A DNA stretch of 64,000 nucleotides from Saksenaea vasiformis B4078 (lineage: Eukaryota; Mucoromycota; Mucoromycetes; Mucorales; Saksenaeaceae), in NCBI GenBank assembly GCA_000697055.1, contig JNDT01001428.1, positions 18,904-82,903 of the forward strand, given 5' to 3'. Positions 46,772-58,420 of this stretch are shown one piece after another; position 1 is the first letter of the stretch, and each line of letters opens with the position of its first letter. Made by a program: the position numbers and the translations under genes. Under the pieces are notes generated by a model. That model did no database searches, was not told the origin of the DNA, and was given only the letters and a program-made list of their open reading frames with translations.

Positions 46772-48893
46772 AGCTGCGGTAAAAGCAATCCCTCGACCTA
46801 TGTAATCCTCTATGCTGAAACAGAACAAAAAAGCTGTAAAGAAAGTATCACTTATAACACCAATTGAGTGTCTTCTTAATAAGCTTTTTTCCTTTACAAT
46901 GTGGTATACTCAGTTATAACGTACACAATGGCTATTTATGCATGTAGTTTCTATTATGACTTGTCTCTACATGTGACGATGATCGTAAAACGTGTATACC
47001 GTAGTGTAGCCGCTGATAGCTATCCAACTGGATATAGTGGACTGTCACTCAGTCGTAAAATCATTACCGCGAGATCTTCGAAAATTCTAACAGGATTTGG
47101 AAGATCTCCCAGCCATTGCAGCGGCTTTGGATTATTCAAATTTCTTGCCTTCATATCATGCTGCCACATCGTCTTGTGCATTTTCCACGCCAGGCTGGCA
47201 CGTTGTTTTAATTGATATTATGTAATTATATTCATCAACGTCTTCTATCCGCATTGACGACAAATGTACGTATCACAATTGCGTTGATACTAAGAAAACA
47301 AGTAGGTGACATGAAGTCCATCTGACTCATTCATAGTCACCTAATGCCCCCCCGCCTGCCTCTCTGCACAGTTTTCCTTGTTTCAAAATCTTCTACAGAT
47401 TCAAGACAATACCAGCTCTCTTCGGTGGTAGCGGCATAAAATCAATGGTATTGGTTATAGTACAGTCAAAAACGATTTCTGCAGGTCCGTTCTACCACTT
47501 GTGGGAAGACAACAACGTTTTTATGATAACTCTTCCAAATGTGTGCCACTTTTTCTTTTCCATCTGTTCCTCCTCATTTCCCTTCGTTTATCGATATAGT
47601 ATTTTTTTTTACCGTCGTTCGTGAATGTAGAGATCTTGTTCTCTACCTTTTGCACTTAAATGTAGGAAAATTCGACATCTTCTCTTGAATTTCAACAGGG
47701 AAATAGGTAATTCTGGGATAAAGGGAAAGTTGCTGTAAAGGTATACTCTTCAGATTGAGATTACGTTGTATTTCCGGTAATCCAAATCAGGAGGACTTGT
47801 TGCTGCAACACGCTCTCTATAACATAGCCGGATTCCTGCCCTTCAGCAGAGAATATCTCTAGATTAGCACCATACAGTGACTTTTTGAAGTGAAAGCTGC
47901 ACAATAAAACGCATAATTAGCTCATCCCGGTAATATAGCGGATGGTTGTCTTAAGATAGTTCCCCAGACAATCTTTTATTCCTTGATGTGGCACCTGCCC
48001 ATACAACTGCATACCGTAACTTCAAAGAGCTACTGCATTATGGCTTGACTTGCTCGTGTTGATCGGTAATCATGTCAAATCCTCATAGAGTCTTACTACC
48101 ATTGATTATCGATTCATCCTAGATCGCTGCATTTGTATTTTAACCACTATTCCCTGAGCACTATTTTCTATTGTAGCCATTCGCAAATCATAATTTAAAG
48201 GTTCCATGGAATGGACACTTAATTGTAGTTTGATTCTTAACAAAGCCATGCTTTGACGTGCCTTGATAATTTGTGTTGACGTAAAGGATACCACAATCAC
48301 AATCGCGTCTACTAGTGGCGGCTCATGTTTTTTTTTAGAGCGTACTGCGAAAACATGGAATCAATGCTGATAGGTGCAAGGTCTGTTCTGATCCTTTGCC
48401 ATATAAGCGCCTTTACGAAGAAATAATAGGTACAGATTTTTCACACTAACCACATAAGTAATAGTGGTTATAGAACCGCGTTATCGTTGGATAAACGTAC
48501 GTGCTTCTTTAAGCGACGGTAGCAATGTAAAAGTGAGATCGGAAAAAAATTTTCTACTGTGGAAATCACAATGGTTATGGAAAATCTTCTCGCACTTCAC
48601 TTTCATAACGGATTGAGCACGCGAAGAACGGTATACCAGACATATCGTTCCTTCGTTCACGTTTTCTGTTGGTATTACAGTTCTTATGCGTTGCATACGT
48701 TGTCATAGAACGGTTAAAACCAGTTTGAACGCTAGAGTGTATCTGCACTCACCGCAACGCAGCACAGATATGTCTCAAAGGTGTATAGCTTTTAATGATG
48801 CTTTAGAACGGAAACGGACTAATTCGCATTAATGTATAAATATAACATGGTTTTCGTCATTTACTAAGGAATAAATTTTGTCGTTGTAACCAC
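46772..48893. other. Gene-poor stretch
   Basis: Short frames only, for example 48106-48300 and 48481-48696 on minus, which have some coding character but no domain. A run of C residues lies near 47346. Contains the 3' flank of the cysteine-rich protein gene. Confidence 0.35.
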
Positions 48894-49166
48894 CTAGTTT
48901 TCATGGGCAAACCAGCAACTTGGGAATGATTCACGACCACAGCATTGGTTAAACTCCTCCATGCCTTTAAGGTCGTCGACAGCGTAATAACAGCTGTCGT
49001 CGTGTTCACCGGCGGTCTTGCCACAGCAATATCTAGTACGATCCAGCAATCTGTCACCACCTCCGCAAGAGCAATGCTTCCTCCTTTCATAGTCGTCTTC
49101 AGTAGCGACCGCAACCGCTTCGTAACAAAGAACTAGAGCAATAACCAGAGTGTAGAGTTTGACCAT
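48894..49166 (-). CDS. Small secreted cysteine-rich protein
   Basis: Single exon, 90 residues. The N-terminus is a strong signal peptide (MVKLYTLVIALVLCYEAVAV, cleavage likely after AVA). The mature part of about 68 residues has eight cysteines in the order C-x-C, CC, C, CC, C, enough for four disulfides, and is acidic. The order differs from hydrophobins (C-CC-C-C-CC-C) and CFEM proteins. Such proteins act outside the cell as effectors, antimicrobial or cell-wall proteins; the role here is unknown. A TATA-like box lies 45 bp upstream of the ATG. The absence of introns and the short length fit the class. Divergent neighbour of the Aurora kinase gene, about 0.8 kb away. Confidence 0.75.
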   Translation of the reverse strand: MVKLYTLVIALVLCYEAVAVATEDDYERRKHCSCGGGDRLLDRTRYCCGKTAGEHDDSCYYAVDDLKGMEEFNQCCGRESFPSCWFAHEN

Positions 49167-49210
49167 AATAGATTGTATGATGGAAAAGAGGAAAATACTG
49201 TAAATGCGCT

Positions 49211-49218
49211 TATTTATA
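49211..49218 (-). promoter_or_regulatory. TATA-like box of the cysteine-rich gene
   Basis: TATAAATA on minus, 45 bp before the start codon, at a spacing that fits a short 5' leader. Strong TATA boxes usually mark inducible genes. Confidence 0.5.
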
Positions 49219-49975
49219 ATTTTTTTCTACTGTTGTATAGGAATGTGCAAGCTGTTTTTCATGCTTTACGGAATTTAAAATTACCTGGGTACCTTAAAAA
49301 GGAGTGCTCTCGATACCAAAGCCGCTATTTCCTTCTGCGCCATAGGAAAAGCAGCAGAGTACTTCAGTTCCATATCTCCTTAACAACATATATCGTTAGA
49401 TGATTACAACATAATGTTGCAATTTCGGATTCTATATAATACTCAGAAACTGCCGTAAACATCTCCTACTGTCATTTCTAATACTACGGTATATGAATGC
49501 TTGCGTCTGCAATTAACGTAATTGTGTAGGAGAATGATTTCAATTAGACATGTGATTACCAATGCCTTTCAACATTCAGATCTAATATAAATTTTAGCCT
49601 TTGCTTATTCAGTACAAAGAAAATTAAGCCTTTCGGCAAACTAGTCTTTTAAAATACCTGCTACCATGTAGTAAAGAAAGAACTCGCACGATTTGTTCTA
49701 TTCGTATTTAGAATTCTAGAGGCTTAGCAAAAAAAATTTGCTCTTGCTAATTTCTAGATTTGGCGAAAGTCCAGATATTAGGAGATTGAGTGTTCAATGT
49801 CATGATACGACATGACTGGTGCTGATGACATGTATTGGTCCGTGTTACTGAGGCGGAAGTAAGACCCCGTCAGATGTGGAGACCTCTATCCTTTGTTCCT
49901 GAACCTTGAACACGTCACATTCATCTCCTTTTTCTTTTCTTAAACTTTTGATCTTTACGGATAGTCATTACTTGA
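49219..49975. other. Divergent intergenic region, cysteine-rich gene / Aurora kinase
   Basis: AT-rich, no gene supported. A plus frame at 49173-49403 has no domain. Must contain the Aurora kinase promoter. Confidence 0.4.
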
Positions 49976-51400
49976 ATGACACAGAAACGATGGCAACAAC
50001 ACAGGGTGAACACTTTTGGAAACAAAGCACCAAGCATATCTGCTGCTAAGAAACGAATTACTGCGGATCCACTGAAAAGTGCAACTGAACAGACGTGCAC
50101 TGAAACAACACAAAGTATTTTACGACGGCACCAACATGAATCAACCTTCAAACAACCGGATAATAGAGGAAAACCAAAACAGCCTGGCACACAATCTAGT
50201 CAACATTCTTCCGCAACCAGACAAGCAATGCTCCGGCGATCAAACAGTCAATCGACAGCGACAGAAAAGGTGCCTGGAACGACACGAAAAAGGCCATTAT
50301 TAGATTCAACACGAAAAACGCGGTAGATAGGACATTGGTTATACACATTCTTGTTAAACATTTTGGACAGATCTTCCCAGGAGTATAAACAGTGGACATT
50401 AGATGACTTCGACATCGGACGATCTTTAGGAAAAGGAAAATTCGGACATGTTTATTTGGCGAGAGAGAAGAAGAGTGGTTATGTTGTTGCGCTCAAGGTC
50501 TTGTACAAATCCGAACTGGAAAAGAGTGGTGTAGAGACACAACTGCGGCGAGAAGTCGAAATTCAGAAACAGTTAAAGTAAGCAGCTTAAACAAACCTAA
50601 CAATGCGTTGCTCATATATCGTCTTAAAGGCATCCTCATATATTACGGCTGTATGGCTATTTTCACGATGAAACACGAGTTTTTCTCATATTGGAGTTGG
50701 CTGCGAAAGGAGAATTGTACAAAGTGCTGCAGAAGGAGGGCCGCTTTCCAGAGAACGTGGCTGCCAAGGTAATCCTTCATGGAACATGCAGCGCTAACGA
50801 CGGCCAAAGTATATCGCACAGATGACAAATGCGCTGATGTACCTACACAGCAAACGAGTGATACATCGTGATATCAAACCGGAAAACTTGCTCTTAGGAC
50901 TCAAAGGAGAATTGAAGATCGGTGACTTTGGGTGGTCAGTAAAAACTGGGGTCATAGCGTACGTCGTCTGTACAAATATTAGTATGGGTGCTCATTTGTC
51001 CATAGATCAAGGAGAAGCACATTGTGTGGAACTTTGGATTATCTGCCTCCAGAGATGGTCGAAGGTCGAAGGCACAATGAAAAAGTGGATGTTTGGTCTC
51101 TGGGAGTGCTGCTTTATGAAATGATTTGCGGCAATCCGCCATTTGAAGACCATGAAGGATACGAAGCAACCTATCGCAGAATTGTTAAAGTAGATCTCCA
51201 TATTCCCAGCTTTGTCAGCAAAGATGCTGCAGATCTAATCAAAAAGGTAAGCGATTACATAGCTGCGTGGTACACTTACAATAAAACCATGGCAGCTTCT
51301 TCAGTACAACTCAGCACACCGATTGCCACTTAAAGACGTGGCAAAACATCCATTTATTACCAAAAACTTACGACTCTCCGAAACTTCAGCTCAGTCTTGA
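49976..51400 (+). CDS. Aurora protein kinase
   Basis: Spliced model of 395 residues, exons 49976-50322, 50371-50577, 50630-50768, 50810-50958, 51006-51246 and 51296-51400. A basic, low-complexity N-terminus (about 115 residues) precedes a kinase domain that starts [19 protein letters not shown]. It keeps the catalytic Lys ([12 protein letters not shown]), [19 protein letters not shown] and the Aurora-specific T-loop [16 protein letters not shown], whose Thr is the activating site. The C-terminal KHPFI motif ends the domain. Fungi have one Aurora (Ipl1/Ark1) that works with INCENP and survivin in chromosome segregation. The exon join at 50958/51006 adds one or two residues between GWS and RRST compared with yeast. 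The short C-terminal tail is normal. Confidence 0.92.
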
Positions 51401-52307
51401 AATACCTTGTCACGCTCATGGTCTTTGAAAACCCCTACGTCATTTCCATTCATCTACATCCTTTTAGTTGTGGCGCTGTTCAATTGTAATCGCCTAAAAC
51501 TGTGATTTCTTAAAATCTATATGCTCATTATTGCGAATCTGTATGTACATCTAGACTTGAACAATGATCGAAGAGCATATCTAAATTATTTATTGAAACT
51601 TAGAAATCAAAGGTGATTGTAACTTTCCGAAAAGAGTTAAAATGCCATCCTTTTGGTGCTTCACCATGGAAAGTGGTGGACATTTTCTAGTATGTAGCGT
51701 TCATCAGTGCATTTGAATATCACCATAGTGATTGTAGCACTCGTGCCGATATCTTTGTGTGTAATACAACCTCCAATAATGGGTTTATGAACCAGGACTG
51801 TTTAATATCGGCTTTTACCTAAGATGTACTAGTGATTGTATTTTTCCTATTTCATGCAAAAGGACGTGTCGAGGATAGGCTTTTGTTGTCTCATGCAGAA
51901 AATAGCTCGGTGATCTGGTTACTTCATTTCATGCAAAAAGCGCGGTAGTAATCAGATTCTTTTTTCTCTCACAGAAATAACCCAGATAATGGGACATGAC
52001 GCAGCACCGTTTTTTTCCTTTTGCCTTTTTTTAACCTGCATGGTCTGTCTCCCGAACGGTCGTGGCCATCGTGTGCAACTTATGTTCACGCCTAAGACAT
52101 GTTGTCAACATCCAGCATAGCTCAATCTTCGTCAGATCATGCATCACTTCAATTCTTCTGCAGTGCGTATCTGACCACCACTGGTCTGCACAATTTATTT
52201 AGAATGAAAAGAAGAAAAATCAATAGATGGTAAATAGCGGGTTGATACTGAGTTATCTGAGAGCAGTAGATCACTTCCATAAAATATGATAAGAAAAAGC
52301 ATTACTA
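51401..52307. other. Convergent intergenic region
   Basis: Between Aurora kinase (plus) and ERI1 (minus). Holds the dispersed element at 52029-52165 and two copies of TTTCATGCAAAA about 90 bp apart (near 51850 and 51940). No gene seen. Confidence 0.45.
52029..52165 (-). repeat. Dispersed sequence, copy 2 (decayed relative of 23416-23572)
   Basis: On minus it begins with CGCACTGCAG followed by A-GAATTGAAG, parallel to the acceptor and exon start at 23.56 kb, and ends in codons for D-H-A-G and a stop. In-frame stops interrupt the middle, so this copy cannot encode the same tail. Alignment by eye with gaps. Confidence 0.5.
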
Positions 52308-53388
52308 TCATCGTCGTCTTCGCCGACTTTTTGATGCTTTATCCCAATAAAACTGATTTGTTTTAAATACACACCCGTCCTGCCACATCTTTCTAGCAAT
52401 TGCTACCAGGTTCCTGGCATCGTCGAGTCCTGAATGTGGATGTCCCTCAAATTCCAGGTTGAGGGCCTTCAACATACCGTCAATGTTTTTGTTTTCGGGA
52501 TGATGATAGAACTTTTTGAACAATGCACGGATATTCACCCAAGGCATGTCAAAGTAGCTTGGCCTCCTCCGTAATTTGCTGTGTGCGCACTGCTTTGTAA
52601 TGAAATCGCGAATATCAAATGGCCCATCTACATAGATATTGTTTAGACAATCCTGTCCATCACCGTTCGTCATCATTCTATCCACCTGTGACAAATACGG
52701 CTGATTTTTCTTGGAACAATGACCATTTGGCCATAAACTCTTGAAACTCGTTAAGCACCTCCACAAACGTTGGACTGGCATCAACAGTGGTCTTGTTCTT
52801 TTTCTTTAGAAAGCACTAAATCGTCCTGTCTCTCACCTGGTCAATACCAGTCAACTGTTTGCAAAATTCGGATAGTATTGGGTTCACTGTAGGTTTAACA
52901 TACGATCGGTACTCATCTACCTAGCCAGCCTAGTTTAGATCGACTAGAAACAGCAGTTCATACTCGACTTACAATTTCAAACGTCTTGCCACTGACGAGT
53001 ACCACTGGAAATTCAATGATTTCGTTAGGGAAGTCGAAGCCACCATTCTCCTCGCATGTCGCCTCGACATCGAAAAATAAGTAGTAATCATAAGGTTGAG
53101 GTTTCGCGCTTGAATTCGGATCTCTGTAAAGTTGGACAGTCAATCTCTCGCGTAATGCGGCGATCGTTACTTTGATGGCGTTGGTGGCACAGTAGAGGTC
53201 TGTTCTCCATGTTCTGCAGGCGTTTGTTCGGCGGGTACCTCTTCCGCTTTCGCGTCGCTCTTGTTGTTCTTCTTGGTTTCCTGCTTCTTCTTTGCGTCTC
53301 GTAGACGCTTTTTAAGTACGTCTTTTTTTCCACGCGTCTCGCAGCCGAGATTGGCCAATGCTTGCCGAAGTTCTTCCACTGTCAGCAT
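52308..53388 (-). CDS. ERI1: ERI1-type 3'-5' exoribonuclease with SAP domain
   Basis: Spliced model of 294 residues, exons 53388-53171, 53123-52973, 52920-52837, 52797-52686 and 52627-52308. An N-terminal SAP motif (LTVEELRQALANLGCETRGK, DVLKKRL) is followed by a Lys/Glu/Pro linker and a DEDDh nuclease: FFDVEATCE (Asp, Glu), TDGPFDIRDFI (Asp), and HSGLDDARN (His, Asp). All five catalytic residues are present. This is the layout of Eri1/3'hExo, which trims the 3' end of 5.8S rRNA and histone stem-loops and degrades small interfering RNAs. Mucorales have active RNAi, so a role as RNAi brake is plausible. One acceptor is ambiguous by six bases (52797 or 52803). A start four codons earlier (53400) is possible. 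Confidence 0.88.
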
Positions 53389-53577
53389 GGCACAAAACAA
53401 CGCAAGTGGGAATGGGTTCCGATTTCGCTTTGTCTGTGGATCGTTGCAAACTCCGAACGATATTAAAACTGGGAAGTGCCAGACTAACTAAGGACCCTTG
53501 ACACGTCTTTTCTTCTTTTCTTTTCTTTTCTTTTCCCTTACTGAACTCCCGATGTGTTCCTAATTGCATAATATATA
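53389..53577. promoter_or_regulatory. Compact divergent promoter, ERI1 / amino-acid permease
   Basis: 189 bp separate the two start codons. The centre is a plus-strand CT-rich tract of repeated TTTTC units (about 53508-53537). No other motif is claimed. Confidence 0.6.
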
Positions 53578-55626
53578 ATGTCATCTTCTCGTCAATATTT
53601 GAGCTACGAACAACGACAAGCTCGCGAACTGGACTCGGCGTTCGACCCAGACCTGAACGTCCATCATGAGGATGATGAAGACGTTTTGTCTCTCTTGTCC
53701 GATCACGATGAACAAACCCTCTTGCCGACCAATCACGCCAACGCTTCAGCAACATCTGTCTTTTCATTTGAATCGATTCCCATGATCGCTCTCACACAGA
53801 CACAAGCTCGGGCGCCAGAACTTCAGAAAAAGGTGTCATTTCTTAACGGACTTGGCCTACTTATAGGATCCATGATTGGTAGTGGATTATTCAGCTCTCC
53901 AGGTAACATAATGAAGGAAGAAAAAAAAGACCCAAAACTGAAGACCAGCTTTGGGATAAGGACCAATATTGGAAACAACGGGTGCGCCGGGAACAGCTCT
54001 GGTCATCTGGTTCGTCTCAGGGTTGTTGGCTTTCTCGGGTGCACTCTGTTATATCGAACTAGGTACAATGTTACCGATGAACGGAGGTGAATCGGTGTAC
54101 CTGAACCGGGCGTTCGGAAGCTTGATCAGCTTTATTTTTGAATTCGTTGTCATTGTGGTGCAAAGGGTAAATAGAGGATTTTTTTTTCTCTCTTATATGA
54201 AGCGAAACTGACATACAGCTTAGCCTGGAAGTGTGGCCATTGTGTGTATTGTGTTTGGCGAATACGTTTCCCGGATCGCTTACCACACTTATTTTTTCCA
54301 AGTTCCCCACGACTCCGATGCGGCGGTCGAACTTGCCGATTCTGTGATTCCAGATTTCCTTCCACGACTGCTCGCCTTCGTTTGCCTGTTGATTCTCAGC
54401 ATCATTAATGCATTCTCTGTCCGAGCTGGAATCCGTGTACAAGACGTCTTAACGACCCTCAAAGTGATTGTAGCTGTTGTTATCTCTGTCATGGGTGTCG
54501 TAACGCTTTGTCAAGGAACATTCTGGGGCAATAACGCCTTCCATGGTGAGCCTTTTAAAGGTTTCGAGACAGTTACCTTTGGACAGTACGCCATTGCATT
54601 GTATTCAGGTTTGGTTATGAAAATGCCTGCTGTGAGGTTTCTTAAAATGATTCAATCTTTTTAGGACTTTGGGCGTATGATGGTTGGAATAATTTGAACT
54701 ATGTTTCTGGGGAAATGAAAAATCCTCACCGAGATCTTCCACGTGTTATTTTCTTTGGTTTTCCGCTCGTCATTGTGTGTTACCTACTTGCCAATGTTGC
54801 GTACTTGGCGGTCTTGCGGTCGGAAGTGGTAATGCACACGAATACGGTGGCAATGGATTTTGGCAAAAAGATGTTTGGACCAGTTGGCGGCATTCTGTTT
54901 GCTGTTTGTGTAGCCTTGAGTTGTTTTGGTGTAAGTTTAGGGAGATGATCACGCGAACAGCGCTTTACTAACTTTCTTTGTTCTAAAGACGGCCAACGCC
55001 AGCGTGTTCACAGGGGCTCGTATCATCTATGTTTCTGCAAAACAAGGTCATTTGCCGACATTCTTTGGTAAACTGAATGCATCCAGACAGACACCAACGA
55101 CGGCCATAATCTTGCAGGCTGCATTAACTACGATCATGATTTTAATCGGTTCCTTCCGACGTCTGGTTAATTTCTATTCGGTGTGCGCATGGATGTAAGT
55201 GCCCGTGTCCTACTAGTTTCTTTTTAGGGGGAGAATTGATATCGAGTGTAATTTAGTTTCTACTTTTTGGCGGTCTTGGCATTGTTGGTATTTCGGTACA
55301 AAGAGCCTGAATTGAAGCGGCCTTACCGGGTCTGGATTACGACACCTATTCTATTTTGTTTATTGGCATTGTTCCTTTGTACAACACCATTTATCGATGC
55401 ACCGTATGAAAGTTTAGCTGCAATTGGATTTGTGCTGCTTGCGATACCTATTTGGCTGGTACACGTCAAGTATCGGCAGAGTTTATCAGACTGGTGGACC
55501 AGTAAGCATAAAAGTTGGAAGAAAACAAGATGTTCATTGACTTATCTTGTAGACACGATTGATTGGTTTAGACGACGGCGTCAGGGATATCACGGCATGG
55601 AGATGACAGAAACAGATGATATGTAG
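53578..55626 (+). CDS. Amino-acid permease, LAT/MUP1-like (APC superfamily)
   Basis: Spliced model of 585 residues, exons 53578-53902, 53961-54166, 54224-54608, 54665-54930, 54989-55194 and 55257-55626. A hydrophilic acidic N-terminus (about 95 residues) leads into twelve predicted membrane helices. The helix-1 substrate motif LIGSMIGSGLFSSPG is intact. Further family landmarks are SGLLAFSGALCYIELGTMLP, WAYDGWNNLNYVSGEMKNPH and ANASVFTGARIIYVSAKQGH. This is the L-type or methionine-permease branch of the APC superfamily, importing neutral amino acids at the plasma membrane or vacuole. The exact substrate is not evident. The C-terminal tail is basic and short. Intron phases restore each broken helix, which supports the model. 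Confidence 0.9.
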
Positions 55627-56264
55627 AATACTTTTTGTTAATATTAATTCTAATAGAAACTCTGTGCGTCGGTGATTAGGAGTGATAAAGCCGATGATGA
55701 TACCCTATTTCATAGAGATTAAAAAAATGATAGGTTCGGGAGGGGGAGGACCGTGCGGAATCTATATTTCATTCTCTGCCAGTCGCCGCGCAATGACGAC
55801 AAGGAAGGTGATAAGCGCAAATAAAGGCGATTTCATTGTCTCACGAAGGTGAAAACAGCGTTACTTGTTCCCCTAAATTAGCGTATGACATAGCAACGAG
55901 TGTAAAAGTGTAAAAAAAAAGTAGAGCCGAAAATAGGTGGTTCATGTAAGGAGATTGCTCATGAAAACTTTGTAGATCTAACGTTTATCTTTTGCCGACC
56001 TATGATGTAGTATTTAGGAAATAGGGATGCTTGTGAAAAAAAAAAGGCACAGGTGGTGAACCAGGACCAGGGAGAAACCCGTAGCATCTCCACACACATA
56101 GTCGCTCATCCACATCATTTGTATAAGCTCGCCCGTGACGCAAAAAAGTGGAACGCACATTAGGCAACTCAGGTATGATGTCTCCTTGATCGAGTAGACG
56201 TTACTGGCGGATTAAAAAGCCATGATGAAATTATTTCACACTTTATTCCGCCTTCTCTCTCTGC
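55627..56264. other. Intergenic, permease to ankyrin gene
   Basis: Both neighbours are on plus. Holds the permease 3' end and the ankyrin promoter, with A-runs near 55910 and 56036. No gene seen. Confidence 0.4.
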
Positions 56265-57885
56265 ATGAGTGACGAAAAAACTTTGCTTTTTTATCGTGAA
56301 CAACCAATACCACCAATACCAACCATTAAAGCTCGTCAGGAGCTTCTTGCGGTTGTTCATGAATTACCCTGCGCTGTGATGAGAGATCGATTGTGTAGTT
56401 TAATCGATCACTTTGTTACAGTCTGGTCAGAGCATCATGACATCCTTTTAGATGCTTTTCGGGCACTTCAACGACGTCATACCAATATAAAGCAGGCACT
56501 CAACACCCGAACAGAGCGGTATCGCAATGTTGCGCGAGAAGCCCAATTTTACCGGGCTAAATACGAATCATCTGTTACCATGTATGCACGAATAGGTGAT
56601 CGGCTTTCGTTATCCACCCAGCCGACGGGTGATTCCTTGTCTTCTTATTCTTCTTGCAATTCTCCTATGGCAACTAAATCACTTATTTCCACCGATGACG
56701 ACCATTTCGATATACTATCCCTTCTAGAACACAGCGAAGAGAACAATAAAAATCTCCCAGAACCGTCCCCTACCTCACCCACTCCTCCACCCACACCGGC
56801 CACGCCGTGCAAAGAAAAAACAGAAGAAAACCCGTCTACAAAAAATCAAGAACTAAGGTTTGGATGTACCGACGGCTTTTGGGATAGCATCGCGCGAGGG
56901 AAGTCTGATCAGCACATGGTTGATAACGCTATACGGTACAGTCTTCTTTTTTTTTTTTGAAAAAAAATTCATTCTTACTAAACTTTTTTATAGAAACTAT
57001 CTACGGCGTGGTGGCAATCCTAACGTAGCAAAAGTAACCTCTACAGTGAAGGACGTCAAGGAAGGCTACGGTCTTGTCCACGCGTTGGTAACAATCAGAA
57101 ACATTGATGCGCTTCAGCGAGTGATTGAGGCCGGCGCCAATCTCTCTGCCTTGCCAATATCATCACAAGAAAACGATCGTTATACACCTTTGGTTCTTGC
57201 CGCCAGACTTGGTTATCTTGACTGTGTGCGTCTCCTGGTTGAGAAAGGCCACGTCGATGTGCTAAAGAGCTACGGACCAAACAAACAGACAGCTGTCCAT
57301 GCCGCCATCGAGCAGGATGCTCTAGACGTAATCGTTTACCTGACTCGCATTCAACCTGTCCTTATGACCCAACCGGATGCCTTCGGTAAGTTGCTTCCCC
57401 CGCTGCTACTATTTTTCCGATTGACGCTTTGTAATGCAGGTGCCACACCGCTCCACTATGCATGCATGGCGGGCAAAACGCGTCTGGTGACCTTGCTAGT
57501 TCGCGATGGTCATGTTCCTTCTGCTCCAACAGACAACAAAGGAGAAACACCATTACACTACGCAGTACGCCATCGGCGACCTAGAATCGTTGCCAAACTT
57601 ATCGGGGAATTTGGCGTTTATGTGAACCCTTATGTTCGTGACCAAGTACCAACCCCACTAGATGTAGCTAAATCAATCCATCACAAGCCTATCGAGAAGT
57701 ATCTTAAACAGGCTGGTGCAAAATCAACCCATGAGATGAGGAAGGTATGTTCCAAGTCAAAGACAAATAGTGGTTCTACCGGTCTTGGCCGCAGCGACAG
57801 TACTTGCAGTAGCAACAGCAGTGGCAGCACTGTCAGCAATACGTATACCACCGTCCCCATTGTATTCCGAAACAATTTTTTGTAA
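56265..57885 (+). CDS. Ankyrin-repeat protein with N-terminal coiled coil
   Basis: Spliced model of 502 residues, exons 56265-56935, 56994-57385 and 57440-57885. The first 110 residues are helical and likely coiled coil (LLDAFRALQRRHTNIKQAL, AREAQFYRAKYESSV). A Ser/Pro/Thr-rich linker with PTPPP-type repeats follows. From about residue 230 at least five ankyrin repeats follow, with TPLVLAARLGYLDCVRLLVE, GATPLHYACMAGKTRLVTLL and GETPLHYAVRHRRPRIVAKL. The C-terminus is Ser/Thr-rich. Ankyrin arrays bind proteins; no enzyme domain is present, so a scaffold role is inferred. Its stop lies 51 bp from the stop of the convergent prefoldin gene. Confidence 0.85.
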
Positions 57886-57936
57886 CATTAACCCATCACT
57901 GTTTTATTCTAATGTCATATTACTTTTGTTGTTCTT

Positions 57937-58420
57937 TTACATACTGCGAGGCCCTTGAAGAATGTCTTTTAGGTTACTCTGTGCGTCCGATGCTGCTCGT
58001 TCAAAATATTTTTGTGATTTTTCCAATTGCTTAATGGTATCATCGGCATCCGCCACTGCCTTGACATATTGTTGCTTCATGTCCTTTAGTGGTGCTTGAA
58101 TAAACCTACAAAGTGTGTTCGATTCCATGTCAGCTGCCGCTCTTATTAACAAATGTCTAGTCTTTCTGCCTTTACATTTTGCCAACAGGTTTGTAGGTTT
58201 TTGTATCCGCTTCCAACGCATCTAACTCTCGTCGGGTAAGCTCGGCCATCTTACGTTCGCGTTGCTTTGCTTGGATCTGCGATTTCACTTGGGTTACTTG
58301 CTGTGAATTCGCAATGTACTTTGCTTGAAGTTCCACGAAAACCTAGTAGAGACCGTAAGACTTCATATTCCGCATAGCATGACTTGCCTTGCGGATGGTC
58401 TCATCAGACAGTGCGGACAT
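57937..58420 (-). CDS. PFD1: Prefoldin subunit 1
   Basis: Spliced model of 122 residues, exons 58420-58388, 58342-58176 and 58105-57937. Two long helices with a short beta turn, as in beta-type prefoldins: VFVELQAKYIANSQQVTQVK in the first, YKPVGKMFIQAPLKDMKQQY at the turn, and IKQLEKSQKYFERAASDAQ in the second. Prefoldin is the hexameric co-chaperone that hands unfolded actin and tubulin to CCT. Length equals the family norm (about 120). The first intron starts GC rather than GT (AAG then GCAAGT), a known minor donor. No GT donor in the region keeps the frame. Confidence 0.88.
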
